A stretch of 64,000 nucleotides of DNA from Margaritifera margaritifera (GCA_029931535.1 JAQPZY010001346.1:1550001-1614000), one strand, 5' to 3'. Counted from the first letter of the stretch, positions 23,584-35,904 are shown. Notes: generated by a model not told the origin, from the sequence alone. Numbers and translations are program-made.

Positions 23584-23819
23584 GGGTGGCCGAGTGCTCT
23601 ATGGCGCTAGCCCTTACAGATCACTGATATCTCACCTCTGTTCGCGTGGGTTCGAGTCTCGTGCTCGGCCAACGCGGGTATGTGAGAAAGCTTGCCAGTA
23701 GTTTCCCGTAGGCCGGTGATTCTTCCCGGGGTTTTCTCTGGTTTTTCCTCCACCAAATATACTGGCCGCAATGTATAGCCTATCATGTGCTACAAAATGC
23801 CGTTAAACCCAAAACAATA
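23584..23819 (+). mobile_element. tRNA-headed SINE, family A
   Basis: Plus-strand copy with GGGTGGCCGAGTGCTCTATG (box A region), GGGTTCGAGTCTCG (box B), GGTATGTGAGAAAGCTTGCC and the ending CCGTTAAACCC. TCTTATTACC at 23574-23583 and 23820-23829 is a perfect 10-bp target-site duplication. Confidence 0.92.
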
Positions 23820-23829
23820 TCTTATTACC

Positions 23830-24364
23830 CGAAAATACTTGTGTTTGTCCCGTTGCTTGAAATGAAAGATGTTCTTTTTACAATATGTTTCGTTAATTTC
23901 GTGGCAACACACACGCATCCAAACACACACACATACACACTGTCTAATATAACACCTAAGCCTTTGAATGATTTAAATCTGGGTTGAATCGTGTAGATTT
24001 ATTTCGTCTTCCTTGTCCAAAACCTTTCTCTACCTGTCTAGTTTAAAGCGGGTATCGTGAGGATACGTGTTTATTGATTTCATAGTTCGCGTTTCCGATA
24101 CTGAGAAAAAATACTTGTGTAAAAATGTTTTTCTTATTATTATTCAGAGTTAAAATTAAGTTTTCATAAAATTGTAAGGAATAAAGTTGATAACACGATA
24201 TATATATTGCCCACAAGGGGATCTTTAATAAAGTTTTAAATTTATAAAAATAAATTAAAGTTCCATTTGTATTGAATTGTAATTTTAAAGGTATAAATGT
24301 TCCAATAGTCCACTGCAAACAAAATTCTACATAATTGATAGTTGAAAGAGCTAATCACGTTCTG
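23830..24364. other. No gene seen
   Basis: AT-rich sequence. A 91-codon minus frame here (24318-24043) is hydrophobic and Lys/Asn-rich in the way random AT-rich DNA is. Nothing is supported. Confidence 0.45.
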
Positions 24365-25927
24365 TCAGAATTTTGTATCGACATAAATCCATTTATAAAT
24401 CAATATGAGCCAATAGTTTATAGAGGAGATAATTGTATTGCAAAATGTTACGAACAATTACAATTAATTGTAGAAACTATCTATGAAGAAATAAGACTTT
24501 AAAATATAAGATATTATATTCACAGAAGCAGATGAAAAACATTATGACTCTACTCTGTGCTGATATTAGTCATATTTGTGAAAATAAATCAGAAAGCAGT
24601 GCTCGAAGAGAACAAGTGCTACTCAGCATAGCAAACAAGTTCCTAAAAATTATAAAGTTGGTGTCACGACCACCTAATTGGTAAATATAGAGGACCAGCG
24701 CATAAGGTGTGTACTTTATTTTATAAATATCCTAAATTTATTCCACTATTTATACATAACTCATCTGGATATGACTCACATCCATTCATAAGGAAGCTGG
24801 CAAAAATAATCCTAAAAAAGAAGTCACTATTATACTAGACAATGATGAAAAGTATATTTAATTTTTTAGAACATTTCTAGCAGATAAGTTTAGAAAAAAT
24901 AGAAGACAAGTTTTCGTTTTACGAGTAAATTTTAGAGGAACTTGCAAAAAATCTAAATGATGATAAAAATGCAATTTTAATAGTATGAAGTCAAAATATC
25001 AAAGAAAAGTCATGTATCTTATGAATATATGGATTCATTTCAACGGTTTAAAGAGACTTGACTACCTGAAACTGAACAATTTTATTAAAATCTTGCACGA
25101 TTGGTAATTAGCAAGGATGATTAGAAATACGTAAATGATGGTATGAAATATTTAAATTAAAAAAAAAGAACTTTAGATCTTCATGATTACTATGTTAAAA
25201 AAGATACAAAAATGCTGTGTGATATTTCGAAAGAATTCAGACCATAATGCGTAAGTAACTACAAATTAGATCTTGCACGTTATTTTAGTATTCCAGTACT
25301 AACACATGATGTAAGTTTTAAAAAAATTTAATGGTGCAGAATCAGAGTTGTTAATAGACTATGCTATTTTCTAATGGTTGAATCAGGAATAAGATGAGGA
25401 ATATGTATGAATTCAAATACACACGCCAAATCAAACTATAAATTGTATTCTAGTGAGCATGTCAGAAAGGAGAAATGCGAACAAGTTCTTAATTATAACG
25501 ATTATGACTCATCTTTACCAAAATCTTATGTTGCTTATCAAGGCGCAAACAATCTATACATAACTGGGCACTGTGCCAACCACAGCTTGTTAAAAAAGTT
25601 TAATGGGAAAATAAATACCAGATAAAAGTATTTGAGAAAAATATAATGCATTGGATAATGCCAACGAAGTTGGTGGAATTTTGGAAGCTGATTTAGAAGT
25701 TTCCGTACAACATCAAGATTATTTTCAAGGCCAGCCATTAGCACCTGAACTATTAACTGCTGACCTGTCTGAATTATCTCTATTGCAAAACAAAGTGATA
25801 GATGAAAAGAAAGGAACAGAGCCCATAGTGGATACATTATTATGTACACTCAAAATAAAGAAAAATATGTCATTCAGAATAGAAATTTAAAGTCATCTAT
25901 ACAATTAGGCATACAACTAGCAAGTAT
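24365..25927 (+). pseudogene. Type B DNA polymerase, second type (element 2)
   Basis: Decayed plus-strand text follows a protein-primed type B polymerase of the kind common in animal genomes. An N-terminal piece reads DINPFINQYEPIVYRGDNCI (about 24379-24438). A Cys/His piece (CADISHICENK) sits at about 24557. NNPKKEVTIILDNDEKYI falls near 24810-24862, and YVKKDTKMLCDISKEF near 25190-25240. The palm segment (25407-25625) carries YVAYQGANNLYITGHC, where motif A normally has an Asp that is lost here. A downstream piece (QPLAPELLTADLSELSLLQ) at about 25730 ends the reading. Stops are frequent. It converges on the minus-strand genes of element 2. Confidence 0.65.
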
Positions 25928-26810
25928 GTTTGGTAATCCTTGTAAAATAAAAATTTGAATACTTTTCATGATCAGTCTTTCTGTCTTTTCTGCATAGTAT
26001 CAAACCTCCTTTAAAACTCATTCTTCGTGAATCAAGTATGGCATTTAGTAAGGTTGTATTAGCAGCCACAACCACCATTCTCTCTCTTGTAATGTAATCA
26101 GAAAAGAAAGGTAGCCAATTTTCATATTTTTCATTAACAGAATTATCCATCACATGAAAAGTATGTGTATCATACTATAGACAAATATTCTCCAATTCAC
26201 AAGCCTGGTTTGCACCTTCTGTCACCTCAAATGCTTCTACTGATGTAATTGTGAATCTCAAATCCTAAGGATGAATAAACGGATACAGTGGACATCTGTC
26301 AGTGCCTGGAAATCAAGTGGTATTCTAAAATTCTCTCCGTACACGATAAACAAAACAGCTTCAGTACCAGTGTTCTGTGCATTAGCCGTTTCTGATCGTA
26401 ACCTTCTCAGTTTTTCACTCATAATACCTTGCTCAATTATATTTTTTCCAACATATGTTGGTAGCCACAAATAATTAAATGTCATAAAAATATTTTAATC
26501 ATTTAGCTTATACATATCATCACTACAATAAGAAACCATAATACCTTTAGCAAGCATTCTTCCTAACTTGTTTACATCTAAATTATTAGCAGCTCCTTTG
26601 ACCTTCGTATCGAACGAAATAGAAATAGCCCCAGGTACAATCATAATATTAGGTCCTAATCTAGGTATTGCCACATGCAAATCTTTTTCAGGTATAACGC
26701 TACTCGGATTTTATGCAACACAATGATGAGTTGGATTAACATGTTTTACACATTGTGGTGTTTTTTCTTGCTTACGAGGACTTATATATTTTCCTTATGT
26801 TGCCATTTAT
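25917..26810 (-). pseudogene. Structural-type protein, possibly capsid (element 2)
   Basis: On the minus strand the reading includes HVAIPRLGPNIMIVPGAISI and KGAANNLDVNKLGRMLAKGI (26680-26498). After a frameshift it gives LPTYVGKNIIEQGIMSEKLR and FIVYGENFRIPLDFQALTD (26464-26300), and after another SRRMSFKGGLILCRKDRKTD (about 26030-25970). Alternating strands with PG and GP turns suit a beta-sandwich virion protein, and I associate this type of sequence with capsid-like genes neighbouring type B polymerases in animal genomes. That role is inference. No domain could be confirmed without a search. Confidence 0.4.
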
Positions 26811-27479
26811 TTACTCACAAATTGTGAACTTGAGAACTTGTTCTCTTCGAACACTGGCCTTGCTCTTCATAGCTCGAAATGTGCTCCCTCGATTCTCGCA
26901 CATATACTTATTCCCAATATAAACACTAGTTCCCATTGCTACTGTAATAAATAAACAAATACATATTCATATCATCTGTTTACCAGAAGGTTGGTAAAAA
27001 TGATCCAAGCTTAGATTGTCTAGGAATATTCCAAGAATGAATAGAAAAACTAAAGAAAAGAGGCCTCATCCAAATTATATAAGTTCTGAGCAACCAAAAC
27101 ATTGTTCCCTTCATCTTTCTTTCAGGTAATTTAATGATTTCGCACGGGATTGTTCCCCCTCATTAAACCCATTAGTTTTCTTTTGGGATTTCTCAAGCAG
27201 TTTCAATGTCTTACTCTTTGATCATTTGCACAAGTTGGATCAAATAACTGAAATAGAAAATTACTTCCTATAAATGGTAAAGCATTAAGAATTGCCTCAC
27301 AAATCATAACTGCTGCTTTTGCCATTTAATTGTACACAATTTCGCTAGTGTCTCCTATATTAAATGAGAATCTACATAATGCATTACTTTTCAAAACTCT
27401 ATCAGTTGCAAAATATAAAATAGTGTTCTCTTCAAATAAAACGTTAATGATTCCTTTAATTTTATTTGATATTTGAATT

Positions 27480-28315
27480 TAGTTTATTTGCCGATTCTCC
27501 GGTGATATTTAATGGATAAGAAAGATTTAATGGATTTGTGTCACCCACCTGTAATATTAAATATAATTAAATATCATTCTGAGATTCAATGTTCAATTTT
27601 TTTGTTAAAGTACCTAAATCTGATTTCTTCATTTGAATGACCTAATAGGGTGAATGACATATTAATTTATGTAACTTGTATTCCGTAAAACGAGATGGAA
27701 CATAGTCAAATCCAAAGGTAGCAACTATTGCATATGGTATTGTGTAATCAGACAAGAAACCAAACAAAACATTTTTTTCTGTTACAACACTTTTTTCATA
27801 TCAAGCATGTTTTGTAACCCATTTTTTTTTCACTAACTATAGCGGGAATACCTGTTGCATTTCGAAAATTAGAAAGTAATATACAGTCAGGTATTAGTTC
27901 GTTATCTAATGTACAAAGAACTTGTTCGCTTTTCATTAACCAATTTTTAATTTCTTTAATTTCAGTATACATTGCAATATTCGTTATACAATTTTCTGTG
28001 ATTAGTTCAGTTTTAAATGTTCCGAAACATCCTTCTATTTTTGATTTAAATGTATCAGTTCTTTAACTGAATACCAAAGTCTTTTATCGACTTGAGTATT
28101 CATTTTTTGTTACTGTTGTTACGTTTTGTTCAATATCATAAAATCATTCTTAATAGCTTCACATTTTTATCTAATTCGTCAATATTCTCTTGTACATAAC
28201 CTATATTATTAAGAATTTCTCGATCATTATATTTAGCATTTGTTAGCTCTCTGACTTCTTCTATTTCAGCAGTAGGTTCATTTCTTAAAGTTGGTAAACT
28301 GTGATAATTTTTCAT
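27480..28315 (-). pseudogene. Unrecognised element-2 gene
   Basis: Starts at ATG 28315 with MKNYHSLPTLRNEPTAEIEE and a charged, probably coiled-coil, N-terminus. Later pieces include NVLFGFLSDYTIPYAIVATF, YVPSRFTEYKLHKLICHSPY and TNPLNLSYPLNITGESANKL. Frameshifts and stops separate them. The start codon overlaps the stop of the upstream gene in an ATGA (28315-28312). The mixture of a helical head and a strand-rich tail would fit a virion protein, but no family is recognised. Confidence 0.4.
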
Positions 28316-29100
28316 TTTATAGTATCACTTATATCAGCAATAGATAAATCGTAGGTAGATCTAATACCTATAACAGCAGTTTCAGTCACTTGTTTTGTTT
28401 TTATTTCATTAATCTTTTTAGTCATTTGTGCAAACTCATTCATTTTTTGCAACTGCGATCAAACATTAGCATTATCAATTATCTTATCTTCGAATTTTAC
28501 TATAGAACTTTCAAAATTATTAACAAAATTTTTAATCTAGTGGTCGTTTTGTTTTAATTTCATTACTTGAGACCGTCTTTAATACAGCTAACTAATTGAT
28601 AAATATATAATTCTTTTTTTAATGTATCTATCCCTGAGTTTATCCTTGGCTGTAAAGGCTGCAAGTATTTATGGCATGTCTGATTTAGTATATCGTCGCT
28701 TTGCTCTAATCGTTCTCTTACAAAGTACAATGTTTGTAAAGTACTAGGAAGGATACTAAATCTCTGCTTAAAAAGTCATATGTATCTAAAAGATTTTTCT
28801 TCACCTCATCAATCTGTTTTTGTGACTTTTCAATTTTATTAACTGTTTTTTCTTTATACTCTGATCAACAGTTGTTAATTTATTATCATCTTGTTCTGTC
28901 CAATTTATTCACTGTATATCTTCTACGGAAGGAAATAAAGATGACGATAAATTAACACATTTTTGTACAAACATACCATTAGTCGAATCAGTTATTTTTA
29001 TAGGGTCACCTTAATTTGTAATATGGTTGTTATTTAAATGTAATTCTCTGTTTATTGGTTGATCAATAACTTTAGACTTGTTCTCTTCTTCCAATGGTTC
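28312..29100 (-). pseudogene. Coiled-coil, fibre-like gene (element 2)
   Basis: The minus reading has NRELHLNNNHITN, then after a stop GDPIKITDSTNGMFVQKCVN (about 29010-28950), resembling the KITNxxDPxxxxDAxxxxYV pattern of viral fibre and tail proteins. It continues with SSSLFPSVEDIQ. A long coiled-coil-like region with FESSIVKFEDKIIDN and AQMTKKINEIKTKQVTETAV follows, ending ADISDTIK at the TGA 28314-28312. Several stops interrupt it. The fibre comparison is from motif memory. Confidence 0.4.
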
Positions 29101-29189
29101 AAATCCAAAACAAGAGTTTGTTGTTTTTGACCACAAGGGCATCTGAATGATACTTCTCTAACCATTTGTTAGATCTTGTCTGCTTACGT

Positions 29190-30140
29190 TATTGACTCTA
29201 TGCGAAAACAGTACATTACAGGCATTCGATGGAAATCTATTTCTTTTCCATCTTCATCTTGAATGCTGATATTTAATCTGTTTAATTGTACCTGGTAATT
29301 GCTTGCATTTTCCAACAGTATTGGAAGAAACAAAATCACCGTAAAAACATTTTGATCAGGTGGAGAGTCTAGCAGGGATGAATAATTTTTGGTATTATTA
29401 ATCTCATGTAGTGAAATGTATAAATTTGTAGGTTTTAAAAATACACAAGCAGTATCAGATTAGTAGGTGTCTGTATAGATTTCTGATTTTTAAATCCTAG
29501 TAATTTAGAGTTGTTATTGGTTAAATACCCCGAATACATTTGAGTAGGAACTATTTTACTTTTTGAATTGTGTTTGAAGCACTCAACATCAATACTTTCT
29601 TTATTGTTGTTATTAAAACTCATTCCCTCTTTGAGTTTTTTCATGTGCATTTAAAGATTGTAGAATTCATCTCGAATTAAAAGTTTTGTTTCATTCTTAT
29701 AGCTAATGTAATATAATTCGCTGTTTTTTAATCTTTTGAAATATTGTAACAACCAATTACAAAATATATTCTCTGTGATACAATTGATAATTTACCATTT
29801 CTGTGACCAATCGGATTTGGAGTTATCAGACTGACCTTCTACTGTTAGGTAAATAGGACATTAGGTATCTTTCTATTAAGTAGGTAGGCTTTTCCATCTA
29901 GTAATATTAAAAATAACTCGTTTGAAAACTTGTTTGCTTTGCACACTTGCTCACTAGAACTTCTTATCTCGCTCCTCCATTAATATAGGCATTTTCCTAA
30001 TTGATGTGATCTTTTCTAAAATCTTTTTCTGTTTAATTTTCTTACCCTCATCTAAAAGGTTCTTTTAACTTCATTAATATTTTGGATTTCTATATTACTT
30101 ACCTTTTTTCCTAATGTCATTTTTCGTTGTATTGTATCTG
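29190..30140 (-). pseudogene. Unrecognised element-2 gene
   Basis: Coding-like minus text in shifting frames: NELFLILLDGKAYLLNRKIP at about 29940-29880, a 71-codon frame at 29650-29435, then DSPPDQNVFTVILFLPILLE and NISIQDEDGKEIDFHRMPVM (29370-29210). The last block has the hydrophobic strand and acidic turn pattern of a beta-rich protein. No family is recognised. Confidence 0.35.
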
Positions 30141-30146
30141 TTATAA

Positions 30147-30434
30147 TTAAATTATTACATAACATTCCTCATGTGCTGTATCGTTATAGCTTATTGGATT
30201 ATCCGTGGTACTGGTTATGTTCATTACACAACAGATGACAACCTCATCATGTTTTATAACTTTACCGTATACTATCTTTTCATTGAAACCTTCAGCATCA
30301 AACCCTAATAAAGTTGCACAAAACCCAGTTAGAGCTATAGGAATAATAAATCCTGTTGCTTTTCCTGCAAGTCATAAAATAGCAACTGCTATACTCATAC
30401 CCCTGAAGCTGTTGCTATACTCACCTCTATCCAT
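30147..30434 (-). pseudogene. Small membrane protein (element 2)
   Basis: Exactly 96 codons from ATG 30434 to TAA 30149-30147, with a single in-frame TGA at 30374-30372. It reads MDRGEYSNSFRGMSIAVAIL, then after the stop LAGKATGFIIPIALTGFCAT, a likely membrane segment, and an acidic tail DAEGFNEKIVYGKVIKHDEV. The intact frame around one mutation shows it was a real gene. It may be a virion or membrane protein; family unknown. Confidence 0.45.
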
Positions 30435-30719
30435 TTAAGAAACTTATCAGCTTTTCATACTTTCTTCCAGCACTTCTGTAATGTTCTACCTCCCTAATCA
30501 ATTGGTTTTAATTTCATAGAGTTTTGCAATCTGAAAGCATTGCCATTGCATTTTAGTGCAAGTTGCTCATTGGGACTGTTTTCCACCATTTATATGTATG
30601 ACATAGGCAGCTTAATTATGTCCGCATACTAACTGGTCTCACGTTTTTCTTTTTTTAATATTACTCAATTAAACTGTTATCTCTTTTTAACTTGTTCACT
30701 TTCATGAACAGTGTTCAAC

Positions 30720-31303
30720 AAGATTGAAACAATTCAAAAGCGGCAGCTAAAGTACAAGAAATACTGCAATCTTATGACAGTAAAAGAGTACAAATAGTTA
30801 GGCATTTAAAAGATTTAGAAAATAACTTTAGAGTAAGTTAATAAATTTAGAGAAAGTAGAGAACTTTAGAGCAAAGTTACTATTTGGTGAAAGGTTAAGA
30901 CAACATTTTAAGGTGTAACAATTGCTGCTATCTTTACAGCTGTATCTATGGTTACAGCAACTCTTGCTCTATCCACGGCAAATTATGTAAGAAGTTTAAC
31001 AGGAGGTCCAAATCAGTCTAGTTGGGGGAGGGGGGGGAATGGGGTTGGAAATGGAAGTGCTATACATACAATTCCTTGAAGTATTGATAAAACATTTCAT
31101 CATTACTTCAAACTATTTGTTTGAGTTAGCTAAAAATACAACAGCATCTTTGTTTGGTATCACTAGCAGTATAAAAAGCTGGCTGAACAAATTATTTCTG
31201 TGATATCTGATTATTCTATTTATCTTGTTGCTGCAACAATTGGTTTGTTGTTTGTAATTGTAATCAAGGGTATAGAAACAACCAGAAACATAAGAAAATA
31301 AAA
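30720..31303 (+). pseudogene. Two-segment membrane protein on opposite strand (element 2)
   Basis: Plus-strand text starts with a helical, charged region (AAKVQEILQSYDSKRVQIVR) and continues ERLRQHFKGVTIAAIFTAVS, a first membrane segment (TIAAIFTAVSMVTATLAL). A Gly-rich linker around a G run at 31024-31042 follows. It ends with a second membrane segment (YLVAATIGLLFVIVIKGIET) and RNIRK before a TAA at about 31303. Frameshifts and stops divide it. It is the only recognised plus-strand gene inside the otherwise minus-strand block of element 2. Function unknown. Confidence 0.4.
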
Positions 31304-31519
31304 AGAATATAGATTGCATAGAAAGCATGCTGCTGGTTCTGATTCTACATAAGGAAGTAAATTATGTCAGACCCTACAGTCATAAACATAATCTTAAACG
31401 CTTGTTTATTTGTTTCCTAAATAAAAAAGTAGGTGTGTTACCTATTTCTTCAAAGAAAACGTCTGGTTACACGCTTTGCCCTCATCTACATAATTTTTGT
31501 TTGCATAATTCTCGTTTTT

Positions 31520-32700
31520 TTAAATTCTAAATTCTTCATAAATCTTTTGTCTTTTATTCACAGACGGATTATCAGCTGCTAGTATTAAAATCTGTACAAC
31601 TTCAGTATTAATTCCCATAATAAATGTATCAGATGATTTTTGTAAATGGTTGTTATAACTTATTACGCCATCTATTTTTATCACCATATCACCTGGAATA
31701 AAATATTCAATCATCACTAACAGCATAGTTCAGTCTAACTTTGGAATCTGAAATATATTGTTGAAATCTTATTGTAATATTTTCGTCCAAGTTATATCCT
31801 TGTGGGCTTATAATTCAATTTTCCATTAACTTTTATTTTACAGTATCTTGTACAGTTGATACATTCTTTGTGATAGATATTCAAGTTGTACTTGACTGCC
31901 TGAAATACAGCTCATGTAAAACCTGAAAATGTTATTTAGCCTATATATTCCTTCTTCTGTTACACCATTGCTACCTTATAGGAAAAAAACAAACAAGTAT
32001 ATCCTATTTTTTCATCATCTGAGAATAATATATTTCTTTCGTTATCAGGCATTTTTCTGCATAATTCAACCTTTCCAGCTCCATAATTATAATGTCTTTT
32101 GTAAGCATTTTCCACATCAGCTGGTGTAGGTCTTCAAAATCCTTGATGTACAGTTTTTTGTTCTTCGGGTCCATTATGAACAAAATATTTATTTTTTCCA
32201 TTAATATATCCCCAGTCTTGATAAAGAGGAATATTAAAGTTATTAAAAATTACATAAAGTTGCTTTAAATCTATATTACTATTTGTTGGTCTAAAATATT
32301 TATCATCAGAAAATAATATTTTCCATTCAGGCGATAGTTTTATATTTTAAAGTAAATGTGAAACCTATAAGTTGATTTTACTTTGATAAGTTAAATGCCA
32401 GTTAAGATATTATGATATTCCACATGCTGATCCATACTGCTCAGTTTAAATGACTTTGCCAAAGTTTTATATCACACTGTGCTCTATATGTGTTCTGTGT
32501 CATACATGTTAAATTTTAAAGTGTCAGTATTCAAATATCTAATGATTATTTTTGGTGTTGTATATCTTTACCTTTCAAAATGTATATGCTATTCCTTTAT
32601 CAACTGGAGTATCAAAATCAGTTGCAGGACAAGAATAAGGTACATTAATTATTAGTTGTTGTTTTTTAAAATTAAAACATGAAGCTCATTTGTTGATAAC
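31520..32700 (-). pseudogene. Unrecognised large gene (element 2)
   Basis: The minus reading begins near 32700 with LIINVPYSCPATDFDTPVDK. One frame from about 32345 to 31985 is open except for a TGA near 32135 and reads KLSPEWKILFSDDKYFRPTN, YQDWGYINGKNKYFVHNGPE and, after the stop, RPTPADVENAYKRHYNYGAG and NERNILFSDDE. A further piece at 31726-31520 has FIPGDMVIKIDGVISYNNHL and ILILAADNPSVNKRQKIYEE. It is a soluble, mixed alpha/beta-looking protein of at least 300 residues. No family is recognised. Confidence 0.4.
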
Positions 32701-34244
32701 ATTATTTAAGTGAATTGTCTAAAGTTTCTAAAATTTAAGAGCTTTTGTTCCATTTGATTCTATTTTCTAGCCTTTTCTAAAAGATTTTAAGAATGGTCCA
32801 GCCTAGGACTGGGTGCTTGATCCTGCCAAGTCTTTTAGTTACTAGGTTATTGCTACCACCGGTTTATACACTCAGTTGCAAGTGTCAACGGCTTCAGAGG
32901 TGGAGTACCATGACCTTTGAGGTCATGTCCACAATGGAAGATAGGATGTCCCCTCTAACTGTTTGCTGATTCCAAATAGTTTGAGCCCATCAATCCAACA
33001 AATATCCCACTCATCAGACACCATACATTACCACAGCTATTTATACATAACTCATTGATATATATATATAAACCATTCTTTTACATTAGAATCATGTTTG
33101 TGGTTTAAGAACATTTGAACATATTGTACTGATACTTTAAATAGAAGCAATAAAGGGAAGTAACTGATACAAATAAACAAGTAATAGCAAGTAATGAGAA
33201 CGTGTTCCATTCTTTACCTTATTCTGGACTATTAATATCAACTTTATCACGAGAAAATAGTTACTTACTAGTATTTCATGTGTTAATACTATTTAAATAA
33301 AAAAAATTTTTTTTAGTGAATTTCAGTGATTATTTAGATTACTGAATTAATAGGTGCCTTAAACTTCAGTATAACCTAGTATTAAATTTCTTTGCAAGCT
33401 TGTTTTGGTAACAGTTTTAGAACTTGTGTATTCATATGTAAGTTCATTTAATTTTATCATTTTAATTACTGAATTAATAGTTGACTTTTATGAGACTCCA
33501 GGGCTTTTAATAAAACTCATTTCATTTTTATTTCTTTAATTGTTTGCAAACCTTTTATCTCCAGAACTAACCTGCAAGTTAGAACTTGCTTGTTTAACTA
33601 TTAGCTGTTTTATTATTTAAATGAAATTCATGTTATGTTTGGATTAATGGATTAATAAGTGACTTTTATGAAACTCCACAGCTTGTAGTTTTCAGTATAA
33701 TCCAGTAATCACTAATTACTTCAATTTTAAAAAGAACTTTTACCTTGATATTTGAACATGGTGGTGTATGTTTTTCTAAATGTTGAAAATTATGATATAG
33801 AGTTTCTTTTAAAAAGTCTGAAATGTTGTATGATCATGTGATCTAAGGTTCCTCCAAAAAATGTAATTATATCACTAGATGATTACCTTTTTGAAAACTT
33901 TGAAAATGGTGGTGGTCATAAGTTAGTGGTCTAGGACATACAGAACATATCCACTCCTATAATTTGCATTTTTTACATAAGAAAAAGGTTCTCAGTAAGA
34001 AACGTTATAGGATAAACAGTAGTTCTGATTGTATGGATTGATGATGAACAAAAATAGATTGTACAAACAATTATAGAAAATCCAGTAATATGATCAAACA
34101 ATAAATCACATTATCATTAGAAAAAAAATAAACAAGAGTTTCTTAATAGAACTAGTTTTCTAATGTCCAAAAGAATTTCCAGGAATCCAACATAAGACTG
34201 TATCTGCTTTTTAACCACTGAGTCTTGAGACCATCACTGATATT
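32701..34244. other. AT-rich non-coding, weak tandem repeats
   Basis: Holds a diverged repeat of TTACTGAATTAATAG-type blocks (about 33340, 33465 and 33641). No gene is seen. Confidence 0.4.
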
Positions 34245-34820
34245 CTTGAGCGATAAAAAGATTTTCATGATGGCCATATTGGATTTAAGATCAGCACTAT
34301 TTTAATTTAGGACCAACTATACATCATAAAAAGTCTTCTGGTGAAAATCCCATGTTGATATGACTATCCCTTCAAGAGGAGGAGCGATCATAAGATTTTC
34401 AAGAGGGCCATAGTAATGGCCATATTGGATGTAATATCAGTATAATTTTCATTTTGGACAAACTAGATATCATAAGAAATCTTTTGGTTAAAGCCCCATG
34501 TCGATATGATCATCCATTCAAGAGGAGTAGAGATAACAAAATGTTAAAGATGGCCACCATTCTGGTCATAATGGATGTCAGATTGACATCATTTTCATTT
34601 AGGACCAACTAGACTTCATAAAAAGTCTTCTGGTGAATACTTCAAGTTGATATGATTTTGCACTTAGGAAGAGTAGCAATTCAAGATGGCTGACATTGTG
34701 GCCATATTGGTTGTCAAAAGACATAGCAATAACAAGATTTTCAAGATGGCTGCTGTGGTTATCAAAGTGGATGTCCAAGTAGTACCATTTTCATTTAGTA
34801 CTAACTAGACCTTGGGATGA
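34245..34820 (+). repeat. Tandem repeat of about 146 bp, four to five copies
   Basis: The block AAGATGGC...GGCCATATTGGATGT recurs at 34272, 34418 and 34564 (146-bp steps), then 34701 and a partial copy at 34757. Each unit also has TTTCATTTAGGACCAACTAG and CAAGAGGAG blocks. Copies are clearly diverged. Confidence 0.8.
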
Positions 34821-35840
34821 TTGTGCAAATGGATGGATGGATGATGGACAATGCAGTATTTCATGCATAATATACTATCACTTTGTCTCAATGGCCACCT
34901 TTATATAGCAGTCACTTGGTCTGAACAGCCATTCTAATTCCCCCCTCACAAATTTCCTATATATAAGTTATGTATATAATAGTCACCTGCCTTCCATTGT
35001 TTAGATCAAGGCATATCATGTTAATCAATGTGTAAATGTTTCTGATCTCACTGTACTCTAGTCACACTGTAAATATAAGTCAAATGTGTCAATATGTCAT
35101 ATTCGAAAATGAGGCAGTTTTTATCACTAAGGAGTGGGTTGAAACAATTTGTTTGCTGGATGGTGGAAAAGCAGTTGTGTGTTTTTGCGGTAGAAATGGG
35201 AGATGCCTGTTGTTCTATTGTGACACGTATAGTTCGATATCTTCATTTATTTGTCTGTGAATTAAAGCCACCCGTGATGAAAGAAGTTCATCTTGGAGGA
35301 CAGATATGAGTTAGATACCTTTTCATTAGGGTCAGGGGCATTAAATATTTAAAAACTTGTCTGTAAAGGTTTTTCAGTTCATGTGTAACTAACAGTAGCT
35401 ATGCAAGGCTTCTTTTCTTTCTCTATTTATCACAGGTCGGTTACATAAGCTGTCTTTTGATTTCTGTGAGTTGAGCAACTGGTTAATCCAGATATTGTTT
35501 GAAGTATAAATGCCGTTTCTATACCTAATTATTCAAGGTGGCAGTAAACAGAGTCAGTCCTCTGTTTCACAGTCATATGTAAGATGTTAGTAGTGAAATT
35601 ACTGTTTTGTCATGGTGCACAAAACAAACTAAGATCAGTTATTTTTTAAGAGTTGGTGATGATTTCATTTATACAATGGATTAAAGAGAGCAGGATACAG
35701 TAATCTTGGAACATAAGTTTGGGAGAGAACAACATGTATATGTTACAATTTTGTTGAATAGTACACTAATCTAAATTTGTTGATAATAATGGCATTTGGT
35801 GCATGGTATTTGTTCAAGAACCAAGTTTGAAAGGTGAACC
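34821..35840. other. No gene supported
   Basis: Overlapping plus-strand frames at 35036-35309 (74 and 71 codons) have no motif or splice context. Confidence 0.35.
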
Positions 35841-35904
35841 AGCATTCATCCTCCCATAAAGTGAATTTTTGGAAAGATCCAAACATCTAACCCATAACCA
35901 TGAC
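35841..35904 (+). repeat. Inverted repeat A (left)
   Basis: Contains GGAAAGATCCAAACATCTAA and pairs as an inverted repeat with 38216-38272, with several mismatches and small gaps. Interpreted as the left inverted terminal repeat of a DIRS-type element. Confidence 0.7.

Noticed and set aside
24043..24318. 91-codon hydrophobic minus ORF
   Set aside because: Composition is what random AT-rich DNA gives; no splice sites, motif or neighbours.
24365..32700. An alternative genetic code (TGA or TAA read as sense) in element 2
   Set aside because: Single TGA stops in otherwise good frames are suggestive, but TAA and TAG stops and true frameshifts are also common, so decay explains it better.
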